Source: Myrmaecium sp. VS I D KN 1 (Eukaryota > Ascomycota > Dothideomycetes > Valsariales > Valsariaceae). From it: a stretch of DNA of 64,000 nucleotides. The position numbers and the translations under genes were made by a program. Every line of letters starts with the position of its first letter. Position 1 is the first letter of the stretch. Positions 1 through 11,425 of this stretch are shown here, one piece after another. The notes under the pieces were generated by a model, which was given only the letters and a program-made list of their open reading frames with translations, did not search any database and was not told where the DNA came from. The stretch lies in assembly GCA_019775845.1 (NCBI GenBank), contig JADQAV010000018.1, positions 1,123,044 through 1,187,043 of the forward strand, read 5' to 3'.

Positions 1-1231
1 TTCGCCGGCACGCTCTTCTCGAAGTCCAGCAAGCCCACCTGCGCCAGCACGCTCGCCTGATCCCAGTACACGTGCTCCGAGTAGATCCTGCCCGCCTTCA
101 AGCACACCACGATCACCATCGCGATCTCGATCTTCTTGTTCGTCGCGGGGATCCCGGGGAGCAGCCAGGCCACGGGCTGCGAGTGCGTGAGGGAGACCTG
201 GAACTCGTCGACGATGCGGTCGGCGCCGATGGTGCGCGAGAGGAGGCGGAGTGTGAGAGAGGGCGGCGCCGGGTGGAAGAAGGTCGTGTAGAACCGCATG
301 AGCTCTGGCTTGCCGAAGCCGCCCGTCATCGTGGGCACGTACAGCACGTGCGGATCGAGCGGGTCGTCGGTCATGGTGCTGAGCGTTTTGTCGGTGGAGG
401 GCGAGTAGAATTTGTCTGCGGAGTAGTAAGATATTAGTTAAACCTCTTGGTCGTTGTAAGATGGAAAGGGAAAGGGGAGATGGAACGCACGCTCAATGTT
501 TTGCTCCCACATCTTCTCCAGCTCGACCTCAGCCTGGAAAGCCCGTCGGACGGTGGACAGACTCCGACTCCACGCGATCCCGTCCGCGACCTTATCATAC
601 TCCTCCAGATCGCTCTCCGCGAACCCCGGATCCACGCCCTGGTAAAAGTAGCACGGGTACGCGAACTTGCTCTGCAAACCCCCGGCGCCGATGCCGGGCG
701 TGATGTGCTTCGTCTTCGTCCGCCGCTTCCCTTGGATCCCGAGCACCTCCGCGTTCCGGCTGACCCCGACCGTCCCGCCCGCGAGGTGGACGAGCACGCG
801 GAAGTTCGCCGGGAAGCGGACGTTGGGATCCGGGACGGTGCCGGGGTAGTACGCTACCAGGGCGCACAGCTTGGAGACGGAGGAAGCAGGCTTGACGAAG
901 GCCTCGAGCGCGACGGAAGCGGCATCGCCGAAAGCTGTATGGTCGGCGCGTCAGCATGCTTACGGGCGGGAAGACGGATGGGTTGAAATCATGTACCTAC
1001 GATCGCGTACCGGTCCCCGATGCCCAAGCCATCGCCCAGGCGCTGCAGCTTGGAGACGTACCCCTTCCCGCCCTCGTGCATGGGGATGTAGTGCACCTCG
1101 AAGCCCTCGTTCGCCCAGGCCTGCAAGGTCAGCTCGTCGAACTCGTCCGACTCGGCGGTGACATAAAGCTTCGGCGTGGACGAGTGCCAGCTCAGCCAGC
1201 CGTTCCTGTTCGCCAGGAACTGTACGGCCAT
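1..1231 (-). CDS. Dienelactone-hydrolase-like protein with C-terminal SnoaL-like domain (partial)
   Basis: Exons run 1231-997, 934-491 and 415 to the left edge, so the C-terminus is missing. The donors read GTACAT and GTGCGT, the acceptors CAG, and phase is kept. The first two exons resemble fungal dienelactone-hydrolase/carboxymethylenebutenolidase-like proteins (alpha/beta-hydrolase fold). The third exon looks like a SnoaL/NTF2-like domain, with the stretch TMTGGFGKPELMRFY followed by a beta-rich region. At the place of the usual hydrolase nucleophile elbow I read AFGDAAS, with no Ser or Cys in the G-x-S/C-x-G position, so hydrolase activity may be lost or the elbow may lie elsewhere. No signal peptide is seen, so it is probably cytosolic. 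The start ATG at 1231 is chosen because upstream codons lack a better in-frame ATG with coding character. The family call is from recalled similarity; the substrate is unknown. Confidence 0.7.
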
Positions 1232-1773
1232 GAGGTTAGGTTGCGTCGATGTTGCGGATGAAGATAGCGCGATGCGGCGCACCACCACTGGAAGGCATGA
1301 GATTGAGGTAATAAGTGGTGGTTAGATGGAGAGATGTATGTAAGAGGGTGGGAGGGAGGGGGATGCGAAGCTGCACTGCGAATGGGAAGAAACCCATGTC
1401 CCTTCTGCGACAGCGATCCGGTTTTTCGTGCAAGTGAACCACATGCAAACCCCCTCTTCGGCCGTACTCAGCAAGGTTGGTGCCCCTCCCGCTCTTTCCA
1501 TCGTGGCCTGAGGTTGCGAGGACCGGGGGACAGCCTCGAGGCATTGCGTCATCGCTTCGTGGGTGGGGTGTTTGCGCGGTTTGCAGGCATCTACCCCGGA
1601 TTTGATGACCATCGAGTGTCCACCATGCTTCGATTACCGCGGTATCATCGAGGTTCGGCGTGAGAAGGATGATTCCTTATGCCAGGCCGATTTCTTGCTA
1701 CCATCATCAATTCACACGGACGAACTGGAATTTACTCATCCGCCTTATAATCCGACACCGACTACACACAGCA
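1232..1773. promoter_or_regulatory. Shared divergent upstream region
   Basis: This stretch separates two divergently transcribed genes, the hydrolase-like gene on the left strand and the ExoIII-like gene on the right, so it should hold both promoters. I see no coding signal, tRNA or strong repeat, and no clear TATA box. Confidence 0.45.
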
Positions 1774-2943
1774 ATGGACCGCGGAATCAGTCCTCCCCCC
1801 ACCAAACGACGCAAGATCTCCGGGGATAAGGCCATCGCGACTGAGGATACAGCCGTCAAGTCAAGTGAAGAAGCCGACCGACCAGACCAATCCCCTCCAA
1901 AGTCACCCTCGAAGACAATCCGCATCTTCTCCTGGAACATCAACGGCATCACTCCGTTCATCCAAAAACCCATCACCTCCTTCTTCGAGACCAAGGCAAA
2001 AACCTCAACCTCCGCCTCCACCACTACCACATCTGCCGCGCAAGCAACCTCCCATACCAGCACCTTCCCGCAAGGCAAGCCAGCCAGCGCCTCCCTCCGC
2101 GCCTTCCTCCGCCGCCACGACTGGCCGCACATCCTCCTGCTACAAGAAGTCAAAATCGCCCGGACCGACACACGCACGCAACGCGCCGTCCACGCCGCCG
2201 TCAACGCGCGCGAAGGCCCGCACGACCACGGACCCGACTACACCGTCCACTTCACCCTCCCCACCGACCCGATCAACGTGCGAGCGTTCGGGGGGAAAAT
2301 GTACGGCGTCGCCAGCGTCGTGCGGGCCGACTTCGCCGCCGCTTGCCTCCACCGCGTCCGCCCCGTCACCTGGGACGCCGAGGGCCGCGTCCACGTGCTG
2401 GAGACGCGCGACGGCAAGCTCGCCATCCTCAACGTCTACGCCGTCAACGGGACCGACCGCCCGTACCGCTGCCCCGCCACCGGCGCCGTCCACGGCACCC
2501 GCCACGACCGCAAGCGCGCCTTCCACCGCCTGCTGCTGGCCGAGGCGCAGCGGCTCGAGCGCGACGGCTGGCACCTCGTCCTCGCCGGCGACTTCAACGT
2601 CGCCCGCGCCCGCATCGATGGCTTCCCGAACCTGCGCACCTGGCCGCCCCCGCACGTCCTCAACCGGGCCGACTTCAACGCCGCGTTCTTCGAGAACCCG
2701 GACGGCCTGCGGGCGGTGGACGTCTGGCGGGCGATGCGCGGCGACGAGCGACGCTACACGTACTACCCCCGCGGCCGGCCGTTCGGGAGCAGCTGCGACC
2801 GCGTCGATCTCGTCATGGTGTCGCGGCGTCTGATGGAGGAAGGGAGGGTGGTGGTCGTCGATATCCTGAACACCCCGCAGGAACGGGGGCCGAGCGATCA
2901 CGTCCCGATCTTTGTGGAAATACGAGATGACGATGATGAATGA
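1774..2943 (+). CDS. ExoIII-family (EEP superfamily) AP endonuclease-like protein
   Basis: A single exon encodes 389 aa. The start at 1774 gives MDRGISPPPTKRRK, a likely nuclear localisation signal; in-frame codons further upstream look like untranslated leader. The family motifs appear in order: SWNINGI near residue 52, LLLQEVK near 124 (metal-binding Glu), a NVYAVNGTDRP-type strand, LAGDFNVA near 272 (Asp/Asn catalytic pair), CDRVDLVM near 345 and PSDHVPIF near 374 (catalytic Asp-His). All residues expected for Mg2+-dependent phosphodiester cleavage are present. The likely role is base-excision repair of abasic sites in the nucleus, but other EEP nucleases share these motifs. A Ser/Thr-rich insert (residues about 70-105) lies between the first two motifs. 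It is convergent with TAF4. Confidence 0.85.
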   Translation: MDRGISPPPTKRRKISGDKAIATEDTAVKSSEEADRPDQSPPKSPSKTIRIFSWNINGITPFIQKPITSFFETKAKTSTSASTTTTSAAQATSHTSTFPQGKPASASLRAFLRRHDWPHILLLQEVKIARTDTRTQRAVHAAVNAREGPHDHGPDYTVHFTLPTDPINVRAFGGKMYGVASVVRADFAAACLHRVRPVTWDAEGRVHVLETRDGKLAILNVYAVNGTDRPYRCPATGAVHGTRHDRKRAFHRLLLAEAQRLERDGWHLVLAGDFNVARARIDGFPNLRTWPPPHVLNRADFNAAFFENPDGLRAVDVWRAMRGDERRYTYYPRGRPFGSSCDRVDLVMVSRRLMEEGRVVVVDILNTPQERGPSDHVPIFVEIRDDDDE

Positions 2944-3509
2944 TGATGCATTTGCTCCCGTGATATAAGGTCCACCTCCCAATAAGCTATGTTGGTCTGA
3001 TATCAAGTGAAACCGCCGTTTATTGCGGTCAACGCAGGCCTTAGGACATTCCCCTTCATTAACGCAGTGGAACGAGACCGCCACGCGCTCCGAAAACAGA
3101 CTTGTGGTGCACTTTAAGACCACTTCAATCGTGACGGCACCCTCGCCAACCCGAAAAGACCGAGACCGTGTGCTTTAACTGGGAAATGAAGAATAAAGAA
3201 AGGAAAAAAAAGGCAGGCGGAGTGAAAGCAGAAAGGAGCACTCTGCCATGCTGATATGAAGAGACGAAAGAAAAACCAGAAGCCCCCCAACTTGGCATGG
3301 AAACGCCTCTAATGCGAGAAGACGGAAAAACAGGAAAGAGAGAGAAAAAGGGTAAGACAAAAGAAGAAGAAAAGGAAGCTCATGATATAGTCCCCGCTCC
3401 ATACGGAATGGACAAGATCAATATCAACAACCACCGTGTGCATTTTCATTCAGAACACCCTCGCGAGCCGAGCCGAGCCGGCTGAGGATCAGCATCGTCA
3501 TCCTCATCT
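2944..3509. other. Convergent intergenic region
   Basis: This region holds the 3' ends of the ExoIII-like gene and of TAF4, which face each other. It is A/G-rich from about 3180 to 3400, as expected for untranslated tails. I see no additional gene or structured repeat. Confidence 0.4.
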
Positions 3510-5372
3510 TCATCTCTTCTCATCCTCCTTGCTGCTGAGTTTCGCCAGCGTCTTAACCAGCGTCTTCTTCTCGCGGCCATCCAACTCCAACACCTTAACC
3601 AGATCCCGAATCTGTATGCCCGCCCCAACGCTCTGCATCCTCCCCTTCCCCTGCCCATCCTCCCTCCACTCACCCCACCGCCGATCCTTCGCGATCAACC
3701 CGCGGTCCATATTCGCAGCACCGCCCGCAGCCGCTCCTCCCGCGCCAGCAACCGTACCTCCACCGCCGACGCCCGGTCGCGGCGTGACCGTCCCGCTCCC
3801 ACCGCCCGACAGCCACGAATACTTCTTCTTGCCCCCACCCAACGCCATCGACGCCGTGACGTTGGCCGCCCGGTGCAACACTTCGTCCGTCTTCTCCGCT
3901 TTGGCCAGACGCGTCATTTCCTTCTTGCTGATCGGTTTCTTCCCGAGATCCGCGTCGGTGGCCGGGTTTCCGGCGCCGGGGGTACCTTCGGCGGACTTGG
4001 AGGCGGCCGCGGCCCTCTTTTTACGTGCGGCGATGCGCGCTTCTTCAAACTTGCGGTCGCGGGCGGCAACCTCACGAAGCGCACGGATGGTCTCGTTGGG
4101 GAAGGCGATCGTAGGCTGTGGCGTTGGAGGAGCATCGGTTGGGGGAGTGGGGAGGCGGCCGGTGGCATTTGTGCTGCTGGGATCTTTCTGATTGTCAGTA
4201 TCGCTTTGTCCGTGTAAGCTAGGTAATTGCTCTTCCTCACCTTTAGGCGATGCATCTGCAGTGGACCCGCTGGCACCTTCAAGACGATCCCACGTGCTGT
4301 TGGTTATAGAGGTGGGAATAGCGGTGGTGGATTTCTCTTTCCCGTTTCGAGCCGCGAGATCCGCCCACTCCGGAGGCACGATACCATGTGTTCCGAGCTT
4401 CCGTGCGCGACTCAGCGCATACGCATCTTCCAGAATACCTCGAAGTCGTTCTTGGGTGGCCAAAGAGATCAGAGAGATTATGCCTTCCAGAGGCGCGCCT
4501 TTATTCAGTAAGCTAGGAGCATTGACCGCAATCGTACTGCCATCGGGGCCTTTGGCGGTCACGGTGCGGTCGTTACGGTCCGGTATCTTGTCAAACAGTC
4601 CATCAACGTTGAGCCTCACTCCATTGTCATACGCGCGGTGAGAGAGCTTCCTCCTGATGGTCAAAGCATTAAGGAAAGGATTGTTGAGGTGCTGAGTGCA
4701 ATGCTCGTCGTACGTGCGCTTTGCCTTGCGATGCCGCTCCGCCACCTCATCTTCGTATTTCTTGGGCGAAATAGTGGGCTGGCTAAGCGTGCCACTGCTT
4801 TGCAATGCTGGATGTCCATTCGCGCTGTGCTGCCATGCGCTGAAGCTGGTGTTCGGCGAGGTAGTTGAGGCGGAGTTGAAAGAGCTATTTTGGTGCGCGT
4901 TGCGATAGGTATCGGCCATATAGTTCTCTTCCTCTTTCAGATCAATACCGGATCCAGTGATCAAGTCGCTGATGTCGTTGATATCCGTCGATCTCTCTGC
5001 CTTGTCCACTTTTTCAGCCGGACGTTGCGGTGGCCCCATAGATCCCGGAGGCGGCTGTTGGGGAGGTGGCTGAGCTTGCATCGCAACGGGGAGAGGTTGA
5101 GGTTGGTTGAACGGTAGAGGCTGCGGTGGGGGGTGCGTAGCCGGTAGAGAAAGGTACGGTCCGGTCGGCGAAGTGGCATACGGAGAGTTTGAGTATGGCG
5201 AATTCGTGTAGGGCGATGGGGGTGGGTTTGGCGACAGTCGTGGCCGTTTAGCCGGTGGGAAGGAGATACCGCCTGGGGAAGATGTGCTCGGCGACGGCGT
5301 CGCGTTGTATGGCGAGTACGTCCGTTGCACGGGCGGCTGCTGCGGTGGCAGCGCGGGCATTTGCTGGGCCAT
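3510..5372 (-). CDS. TAF4: Transcription initiation factor TFIID subunit 4 (TAF4)
   Basis: An uninterrupted 620-aa reading frame. The N-terminal ~120 residues are Pro/Gln/Ser-rich, with repeats of the type PYTNSPYSNSPYATSP. A short acidic helix (DINDISDLITGSGIDLKEEE) leads to the conserved TAF4 block: NNPFLNALTIRRKLSH, then the alpha-helical histone-fold-like region that pairs with TAF12 (around LISLATQERLRGILEDAYALSRARK). The C-terminus holds the conserved region with KKYSWLSGG and QIRDLVKVLELDGREKK. TAF4 is a core scaffold of TFIID in RNA polymerase II initiation. The length is normal for filamentous fungi. It shares its upstream region with YSH1, another general mRNA-synthesis factor. Confidence 0.92.
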   Translation of the reverse strand: MAQQMPALPPQQPPVQRTYSPYNATPSPSTSSPGGISFPPAKRPRLSPNPPPSPYTNSPYSNSPYATSPTGPYLSLPATHPPPQPLPFNQPQPLPVAMQAQPPPQQPPPGSMGPPQRPAEKVDKAERSTDINDISDLITGSGIDLKEEENYMADTYRNAHQNSSFNSASTTSPNTSFSAWQHSANGHPALQSSGTLSQPTISPKKYEDEVAERHRKAKRTYDEHCTQHLNNPFLNALTIRRKLSHRAYDNGVRLNVDGLFDKIPDRNDRTVTAKGPDGSTIAVNAPSLLNKGAPLEGIISLISLATQERLRGILEDAYALSRARKLGTHGIVPPEWADLAARNGKEKSTTAIPTSITNSTWDRLEGASGSTADASPKGEEEQLPSLHGQSDTDNQKDPSSTNATGRLPTPPTDAPPTPQPTIAFPNETIRALREVAARDRKFEEARIAARKKRAAAASKSAEGTPGAGNPATDADLGKKPISKKEMTRLAKAEKTDEVLHRAANVTASMALGGGKKKYSWLSGGGSGTVTPRPGVGGGGTVAGAGGAAAGGAANMDRGLIAKDRRWGEWREDGQGKGRMQSVGAGIQIRDLVKVLELDGREKKTLVKTLAKLSSKEDEKR

Positions 5373-6002
5373 CGTTCAGCGGTTTAGTCGAATTCCTCCA
5401 CGCGCAGAAGCCTCCTTGCAGCCTGCTTGGCCTTGCTCGCTCGCCGTTCGCCGTTGCACTTTCAGCACCAGATCATTCGCGAGGATGTGGGACGCGGCGG
5501 GGGAAGGTAGGACGCCTGGATCGTCGACGAGGCGGAAGGAGAGTGACCGTCGCACGAGAAGGAGCGCTCGTAATGTTATAGCACTCTATAGCGCTCGGCG
5601 GCGGAGTTGTTGATACGCACTGGAATGGGATTGTTTGAGTGAAGGCAGTGACATGCTCTGCGCCTTGCAAGTTGGACCCACGAGCAAGAGCTCAGCGCCG
5701 GATAAACTCGGTCCGACCCCGACCGCGTCCGGCCGAGCCAAAGCTCCCAGTGCCCTCGTCCGCCGCGCATTCACTCGCCATACCTTTCGCACAACTGCTA
5801 CACTGTCGCCCACGGCGTCTTCATACCGAGTCCCCTCGCGTACAATTGTCCCATGCAAGCGCAGATCGGACGTTTGCGGTTACTGAGTATCGTGTGACTG
5901 CCAGACCGACGTTCAAGCTCTGTAACTACATAACGTACCTTTCAGCGACCGCGGAAATCTGTAACTACACGTCGCGAAAGCCTGCGCGCCAGCTTGGCCA
6001 CC
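5373..6002. promoter_or_regulatory. Divergent promoter region of TAF4 and YSH1
   Basis: 630 bp between two outward-facing start codons. YSH1 begins with an ideal context (GCCACCATGG). I found no TATA box, repeat or uORF that clearly stands out. Confidence 0.45.
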
Positions 6003-9000
6003 ATGGCAGCGAAAAGGAAGCACGCCGCCATGGCGCCGGAAGATGAAGAGCCTGTTGATCCCTCCGATGAGCTCATGTTCTTGTGTCTCGGAGGTGGCAA
6101 CGAGGTCGGCCGGTCCTGTCACATTATTCAGTACAAAGGCAAAACGGTGATGGTAAGGTGCGCGCATCCAAGGAATTCCTACACCCGCTGACCTTGGATA
6201 GCTTGATGCCGGCATGCACCCAGCATACGACGGTTTGGCCGCTATGCCTTTCTATGACGAATTCGACCTGAGCACCGTAGACGTTCTTCTCATCAGCCAG
6301 TAAGCAGAATCTCCTATATTTTCTCGACATTCATAGCGCCTTTTACTCAGCACACACATTCACAATTCGGTGATCCTTCCCATGCGGCTTGTATTCTGGG
6401 GGAACGGTGGACGGGCAGAGCGGAGTTGCAATCTCAACTACCCAAGGATTCTTCTCGTCCTGTTACCTTCACGCACGCCATCCCTATTCATGTGTATAAA
6501 GACAATGCAATTCAATTTGGATACCACAATCTTTTCCTTGCTGTGGTGATACTCTGCACCCCTCGAATACCTGTTGCGAATGTACATAGCTCAAGCGCCC
6601 CCCCAGATCCACCATAAAGACTGACTATAGATGCTAACATCCCTACCCTATAGTTTCCATATTGATCATGCGGCATCTCTTCCTTACGTGCTGGCAAAGA
6701 CGAACTTCAAGGGGCGCGTTTTCATGACGCACCCTACCAAAGCGATCTACAAGTGGTTGGTACAGGACAGTGTGCGCGTAGGAAACATATCGTCCTCTTC
6801 AGAGCAGAAAATCCAGCTGTATACCGAAGCAGACCACCTTGCAACCTTCCCCATGATCGAGGCCATCGACTACTACACCACCCACACCATTTCCTCAATC
6901 CGCATCACGCCGTATCCGGCCGGACACGTCCTCGGCGCAGCTATGTTCGTGGTGGAGATTGCAGGGCTGAAGATCCTGTTCACCGGAGACTACTCTCGAG
7001 AAGAGGACAGACATTTGATCTCGGCGTCCGTACCAAAGGATGTGAAGATCGACGTCATCATCACCGAGAGCACATACGGAATTGCATCACACATTCCGCG
7101 GCTGGAGCGAGAAGCGGCTCTCATGAAGTCCATCACGGGTATCCTGAACCGGGGCGGGAGAGCATTGTTGCCAGTGTTCGCTTTGGGCCGAGCTCAGGAG
7201 CTCCTTCTCATTCTAGATGAGTACTGGGCCAAGCACCCGGAGTACCAGAAATATCCGATTTATTATGCGTCGAATCTTGCTCGTAAATGCATGGTCGTGT
7301 ACCAGACGTACATCTCGGCGATGAATGACAACATCAAACGGCTGTTCCGGGAACGGATGGCGGAAGCGGAGGCCGCTGGAGATGTTGGAAAAGGTGGCCC
7401 TTGGGACTTCCGTTTCGTTCGTAGCTTGAAAAGCCTTGATCGATTCGACGACGTGGGTGGCTGTGTCATGCTCGCATCTCCTGGTATGATGCAGAACGGT
7501 GTTTCCCGAGAGTTGCTTGAGAGGTGGGCGCCAGATCCGAGAAACGGGGTGGTTATCACCGGTTATTCCGTGGAAGGCACGATGGCGAAGTTGATCATGC
7601 AAGAGCCGGAGCAGATTATGGCTGTCATGACGAGAGGGAGTACGTCGACAGCAAGAAGAGGTCCGGGTCAGAAAGACGAACAAGTCATGATCCCGAGAAG
7701 ATGTACGGTGCAGGAGTTCAGTTTCGCGGCACACGTGGATGGCGTGGAAAACCGCGAGTTCATCGAGGAAGTCGCGGCGCCTGTGGTGGTAGGTGAAGGC
7801 ATATCCCACGGCAGCAGTTCTTTTTTTACTGACAGTGTGTTCCTAGATCCTTGTGCACGGAGAAAAGCACAACATGATGCGCCTCAAATCCAAGCTTCTG
7901 TCCCTGAACGCGGACAAGCCCCAACCGGTCAAGATCTTTAGCCCGCCCAATTGCGAGGAGGTACGGATACCGTTCCGGACAGATAAGGTCGCCAAGGTGG
8001 TGGGCAGGCTCGCACAGATCCCACCACCGCTTGCCCACCGGCCCAAAGAAGGTGGAGACGAGGAGTCAGCTGGTCGGAAGATCATCACCGGTGTGTTGGT
8101 GCAGAACGACTTTAAGATGTCCCTCATGGCACCGGATGACCTCCGCGAATACGCCGGTTTGACGACCACGACGATCATGTGTCGCCAGCACATAAGGCTG
8201 AGTGCTGCGGGAGTGGACCTGATCCGCTGGGCGTTAGAGGGTACCTTTGGGGCTCTGAAAGAAGTAGCCACCAAGAGCGAAGCGCTCAATGGAAAGTTGG
8301 AGGCCAACAGAAACGGCGTGAAGCATGAAGAGGCTGATGAGGAAATCGATCGGTCCACGACCTCGTTCAACGTCATGGATTGTGTGACGGTCCATTGTCA
8401 GAGCGGCGGGCAGATCGTGGTCGAATGGGAGGGCAACATGATCAACGACGGAATCGCAGACGCGGTTCTTGCAGTCCTCTTCTCCGTCGAGAGCAGCCCC
8501 GCCGCTGTCAAACGTAAGTACAAAGCTCAAAAGCCATATCCAGCATCAGCCTAGCCACAAAACCCACACTGACAATCCCCACAGAATCCTCCAAGCAGCA
8601 CTCCCACACGCATTCACACCACAACCCCCACGCCACCCTCGACCCCGAAACGCGCTTCCAACGTCTCTGCATGTTCCTCGAAGCCCAATTCGGCGCCAAC
8701 GTCACCCCGCTCTCCCACCCCAAACTCACCACCCCCACCCCCTCCTCCACCCACCCCGCCGTCCAGTCCCCCACCACCACCTCCCCCGCCGCCGCCGCCT
8801 CCGCCCACGCCACCCCCATGCCCGGCACCGACGTCGAGAAGACCCGCGCCGTCGCCGCCAATGGCCCGGGGGCCGATCACGCCGCCGCCGCAGCAGCAGC
8901 AACGGGGGATGAATACACGCCCGAAGAAAAAGCCGAGCTGGCGCGGCTGCACGCTCTGGGCATCCCGGTGCCGGGCGTCGCGATCCGCGTCGATCAGCAT

Positions 9001-9117
9001 GTGGCGACGGTCTGGCTGGAGACGTTGGAGATCGAGTGCGCGTATGGGGTGCTGAGGGATCGGGTGAAGGCGGTTGTGGAGCGCGCGGTGGAGACGGTGA
9101 GTCCGTTGTGGGCGTGA
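6003..9117 (+). CDS. YSH1: mRNA 3'-end endoribonuclease YSH1 (CPSF73 homologue)
   Basis: Five exons, 6003-6152, 6202-6299, 6654-7788, 7847-8513 and 8585-9117, give 860 aa with phase kept at each junction. The metallo-beta-lactamase domain begins with [11 protein letters not shown]. The signature SHFHIDHA (about 81-88) is split by intron 2. Later motifs are HPTKAIY (about 109), PAGHVLG (about 174) and [13 protein letters not shown] (about 192-204), followed by a beta-CASP domain and the [14 protein letters not shown] motif just after intron 3. All zinc ligands seem intact. YSH1 cuts pre-mRNA at the poly(A) site within the cleavage and polyadenylation factor. Intron 2 is long (354 nt). The C-terminal region (about 720-790) is a His/Pro/Ala-rich low-complexity linker before a conserved tail. 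Confidence 0.95.
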
Positions 9118-9925
9118 TGTGGGGGAAGGATGATGTATGGATTTGATTCGTTGGCGGGCTACGTAGGTTCAGTACATACCCTGTTATGGGGAGGATTTAC
9201 AATGCCAGGAAGGTTACCGTCTTTTCGGGGCACGTGTCTGCTTAGGCGTTGTGAGGCGGTTTCCTTTTTCTCCTCTTTTATGTTTCCTGCAACGGGAAGT
9301 GAAAAAAGCTCCGACGAACTAGCTATGCTAGTTGAATCTGGAAGCTGATTGGTTTTGTTCGATGGCTTTCTCTTCAGCATAGGGTTCTTTCCACATTGGT
9401 GTTGCGATGGGACAATATGGGGAAATTCGTGGTTGTTACGATGTTGTCTACGTAGTTTTACCTACTCAAGTACCTTAGATGTCACGAGGAACGTTCACAC
9501 TTGGTCTTTACTTTCCAATGAGGGCGATTGGACAGGGGCTTCCGCGCTTCACTGTGACGTGGATTTATAGGGTGGGTTAAGGAGGATAGTACGAGTAGGT
9601 GAAGGGCTTTAAATATTCCTGCGGTTCCATGCCTGTTCGCTATTTTATTCCCCCTTAACCCAGTCTCTGTTTTCTCTCCCCGATCCACAGCTCAGACAAC
9701 CGTTGTCGATTCGCTCGAAACTTCGGATTGTCGCTCGCCGAGGCTGGAAAAGCGTAAGTGCCTCAGGCTCATCTAACGGACCTCGTATTGAGCGAGGCTG
9801 AGCAACCGAAGGAAAGCGGCAAGGTGTGGCAGTTCCCAGTCCGATCGACCTTTGCCCCCTCCCCTCCTCTCATTCATTCACCAAATCCTATCGTCGTCGA
9901 ACGTCACAGTACGAAATTGTCTAGG
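9118..9925 (+). promoter_or_regulatory. Intergenic region with probable 5'-UTR intron of the CDF gene
   Basis: The region holds the YSH1 3' end and the CDF upstream region. A GTAAGT donor at 9754 and a TCTAG acceptor ending at 9924 bracket a candidate 171-nt leader intron that stops just one base before the CDF start codon. No other gene is apparent. Confidence 0.45.
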
Positions 9926-11425
9926 ATGGCATCGGAATCGGACCTTCGTCACGCCATCTCCATGCGGCCCAGTCCGTTCCACCTGCATCCTCATCCGCCG
10001 CCGTCTCCGCATGGGCATGCGCACCATCCCGTTCACCCGACGCCCCATGGGGCCCCTTCCGACCCTGCCCGTTCCGAGTCCCAGGTCCATCTCCACCCGA
10101 CCTCACCCGATCCGTACGGGATGGCCAACCGGACGGGCACCAGTACCGCCGTAGAGCCCTCAACTCCTCCCCCGGCCGATGCTGACTACGACCCCGTTCT
10201 GACGGAGCGCCTCCATGGCCGTCCGAGCACGGCTGAAGCTGGCGGCGACGACGACGACGTCGAGGGACGACTGCCCTCATACACGAGCCACAACGATCCG
10301 TTCCAGCTGGCGAGCAAGATCAAGACGCCCGGCGAGATCAGCCAGATCCGGGCCAACTCGGCCCGCCGGCGGGACGGGTGCGGGCCGTTGGCGACGAAGC
10401 GGGAGGCGTGGCGGGCCCGCAAGATCCAGGGCTTCTACGAGCGGCAGAACGAGAACATCGAGCGGCTGCTGAAGCCGGTGGACGACCACCGCCGGCAGGC
10501 CAAGGAGGAGCAGGGCGCCGACAAGCTCCAGTACCAGATCGCGGTGCAGGGCAGCTTCGTGGCCAACGTGCTGCTAGCGGCGCTGCAGCTCTACGGCGCC
10601 GCCTCCTCCGGCTCGCTCTCCCTGTTCACCACCATGGCCGACGCCCTCTTCGACCCCCTCTCCAACATCACCCTCATCCTCTCCAACCGGGCCGTCAACC
10701 GGGTCGACTCGCGCCGGTTCCCGTCGGGCAAGGCCCGCATCGAGACGGCCGGCAACATCGTCTTCTGCTTCCTCATGTGCGCCGTCTCCTTCATCATTAT
10801 CGTCATGTCGGCGCGCGAGCTGGCCGAGGGCCACGACAGCGGCGACACCAACACCTTCCACCTCCCCTCCGTCCTCGCCGTCGCCGGCGCCTTCACCACC
10901 AAGCTCGTCCTCTTCCTCTACTGCTACGCCCTCCGCAACCGCTACTCGCAGATCCGCATCCTCTGGGAGGACCACCGGAACGACCTGCTCATCAACGGCT
11001 TCGGCATCCTCACCTCCGTCGGCGGCAGCAAGCTGCGCTGGTGGATCGACCCGGCCGGTGCCATCGCCCTCTCCTGCCTCATCGTCTTCCTCTGGCTCCG
11101 CACCGCCTACTCCGAGTTCCAGCTGCTCATCGGCGTCGCCGCCGACCCGGCCGTCCTCCAGCTCATCACCTACATCAGCGTCACCCACGCGCCCCCCACC
11201 GTCGTCCGCGCCATCGACACCGTCCGCGCCTACCACTCCGGCCCCCGCCTCATCGTCGAGGTCGACATCGTCATGCCGCCCGACGCCTCCCTCCGCGCCA
11301 CCCATGACGTTGCCGAGGCCCTGCAGACGAAGCTGGAGAGCCTCCCGGATGTCGAGCGCGCGTATGTCCATGTGGATTATGAGACGAGCCATGCGCCGGA
11401 GCATTTTTTGAAGAAGGAGCTCTAG
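9926..11425 (+). CDS. Cation diffusion facilitator, Mn-type (metal tolerance protein)
   Basis: A single-exon 499-aa membrane transporter. The first ~200 residues are cytosolic and rich in His and Pro (HLHPHPPPSPHGHAHHPVHP near 19-38), a possible metal-binding tail. Transmembrane segments start near residue 205. The metal-site motif DALFD (239-243) in TM2 and DHRND in TM5 are the two DxxxD motifs of the Mn-CDF group rather than the HxxxD of Zn-CDFs. A C-terminal dimerisation domain (about 400-499) ends with DVERAYVHVDYETSH. The likely function is proton-coupled export of Mn2+ into a compartment such as vacuole or Golgi; the metal is inferred from the motifs only. The third codon positions are strongly C-rich, suggesting high expression. 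Confidence 0.88.
   Translation: MASESDLRHAISMRPSPFHLHPHPPPSPHGHAHHPVHPTPHGAPSDPARSESQVHLHPTSPDPYGMANRTGTSTAVEPSTPPPADADYDPVLTERLHGRPSTAEAGGDDDDVEGRLPSYTSHNDPFQLASKIKTPGEISQIRANSARRRDGCGPLATKREAWRARKIQGFYERQNENIERLLKPVDDHRRQAKEEQGADKLQYQIAVQGSFVANVLLAALQLYGAASSGSLSLFTTMADALFDPLSNITLILSNRAVNRVDSRRFPSGKARIETAGNIVFCFLMCAVSFIIIVMSARELAEGHDSGDTNTFHLPSVLAVAGAFTTKLVLFLYCYALRNRYSQIRILWEDHRNDLLINGFGILTSVGGSKLRWWIDPAGAIALSCLIVFLWLRTAYSEFQLLIGVAADPAVLQLITYISVTHAPPTVVRAIDTVRAYHSGPRLIVEVDIVMPPDASLRATHDVAEALQTKLESLPDVERAYVHVDYETSHAPEHFLKKEL

Noticed and set aside
2140-3123. Minus-strand ORF opposite the ExoIII-like gene
   Set aside because: Antisense to a gene with complete catalytic motifs; no family similarity.
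7789-7941. Read-through of YSH1 exon 3 to a stop at 7939-7941
   Set aside because: A GTAGGT/CCTAG intron restores the conserved [13 protein letters not shown] sequence in phase.
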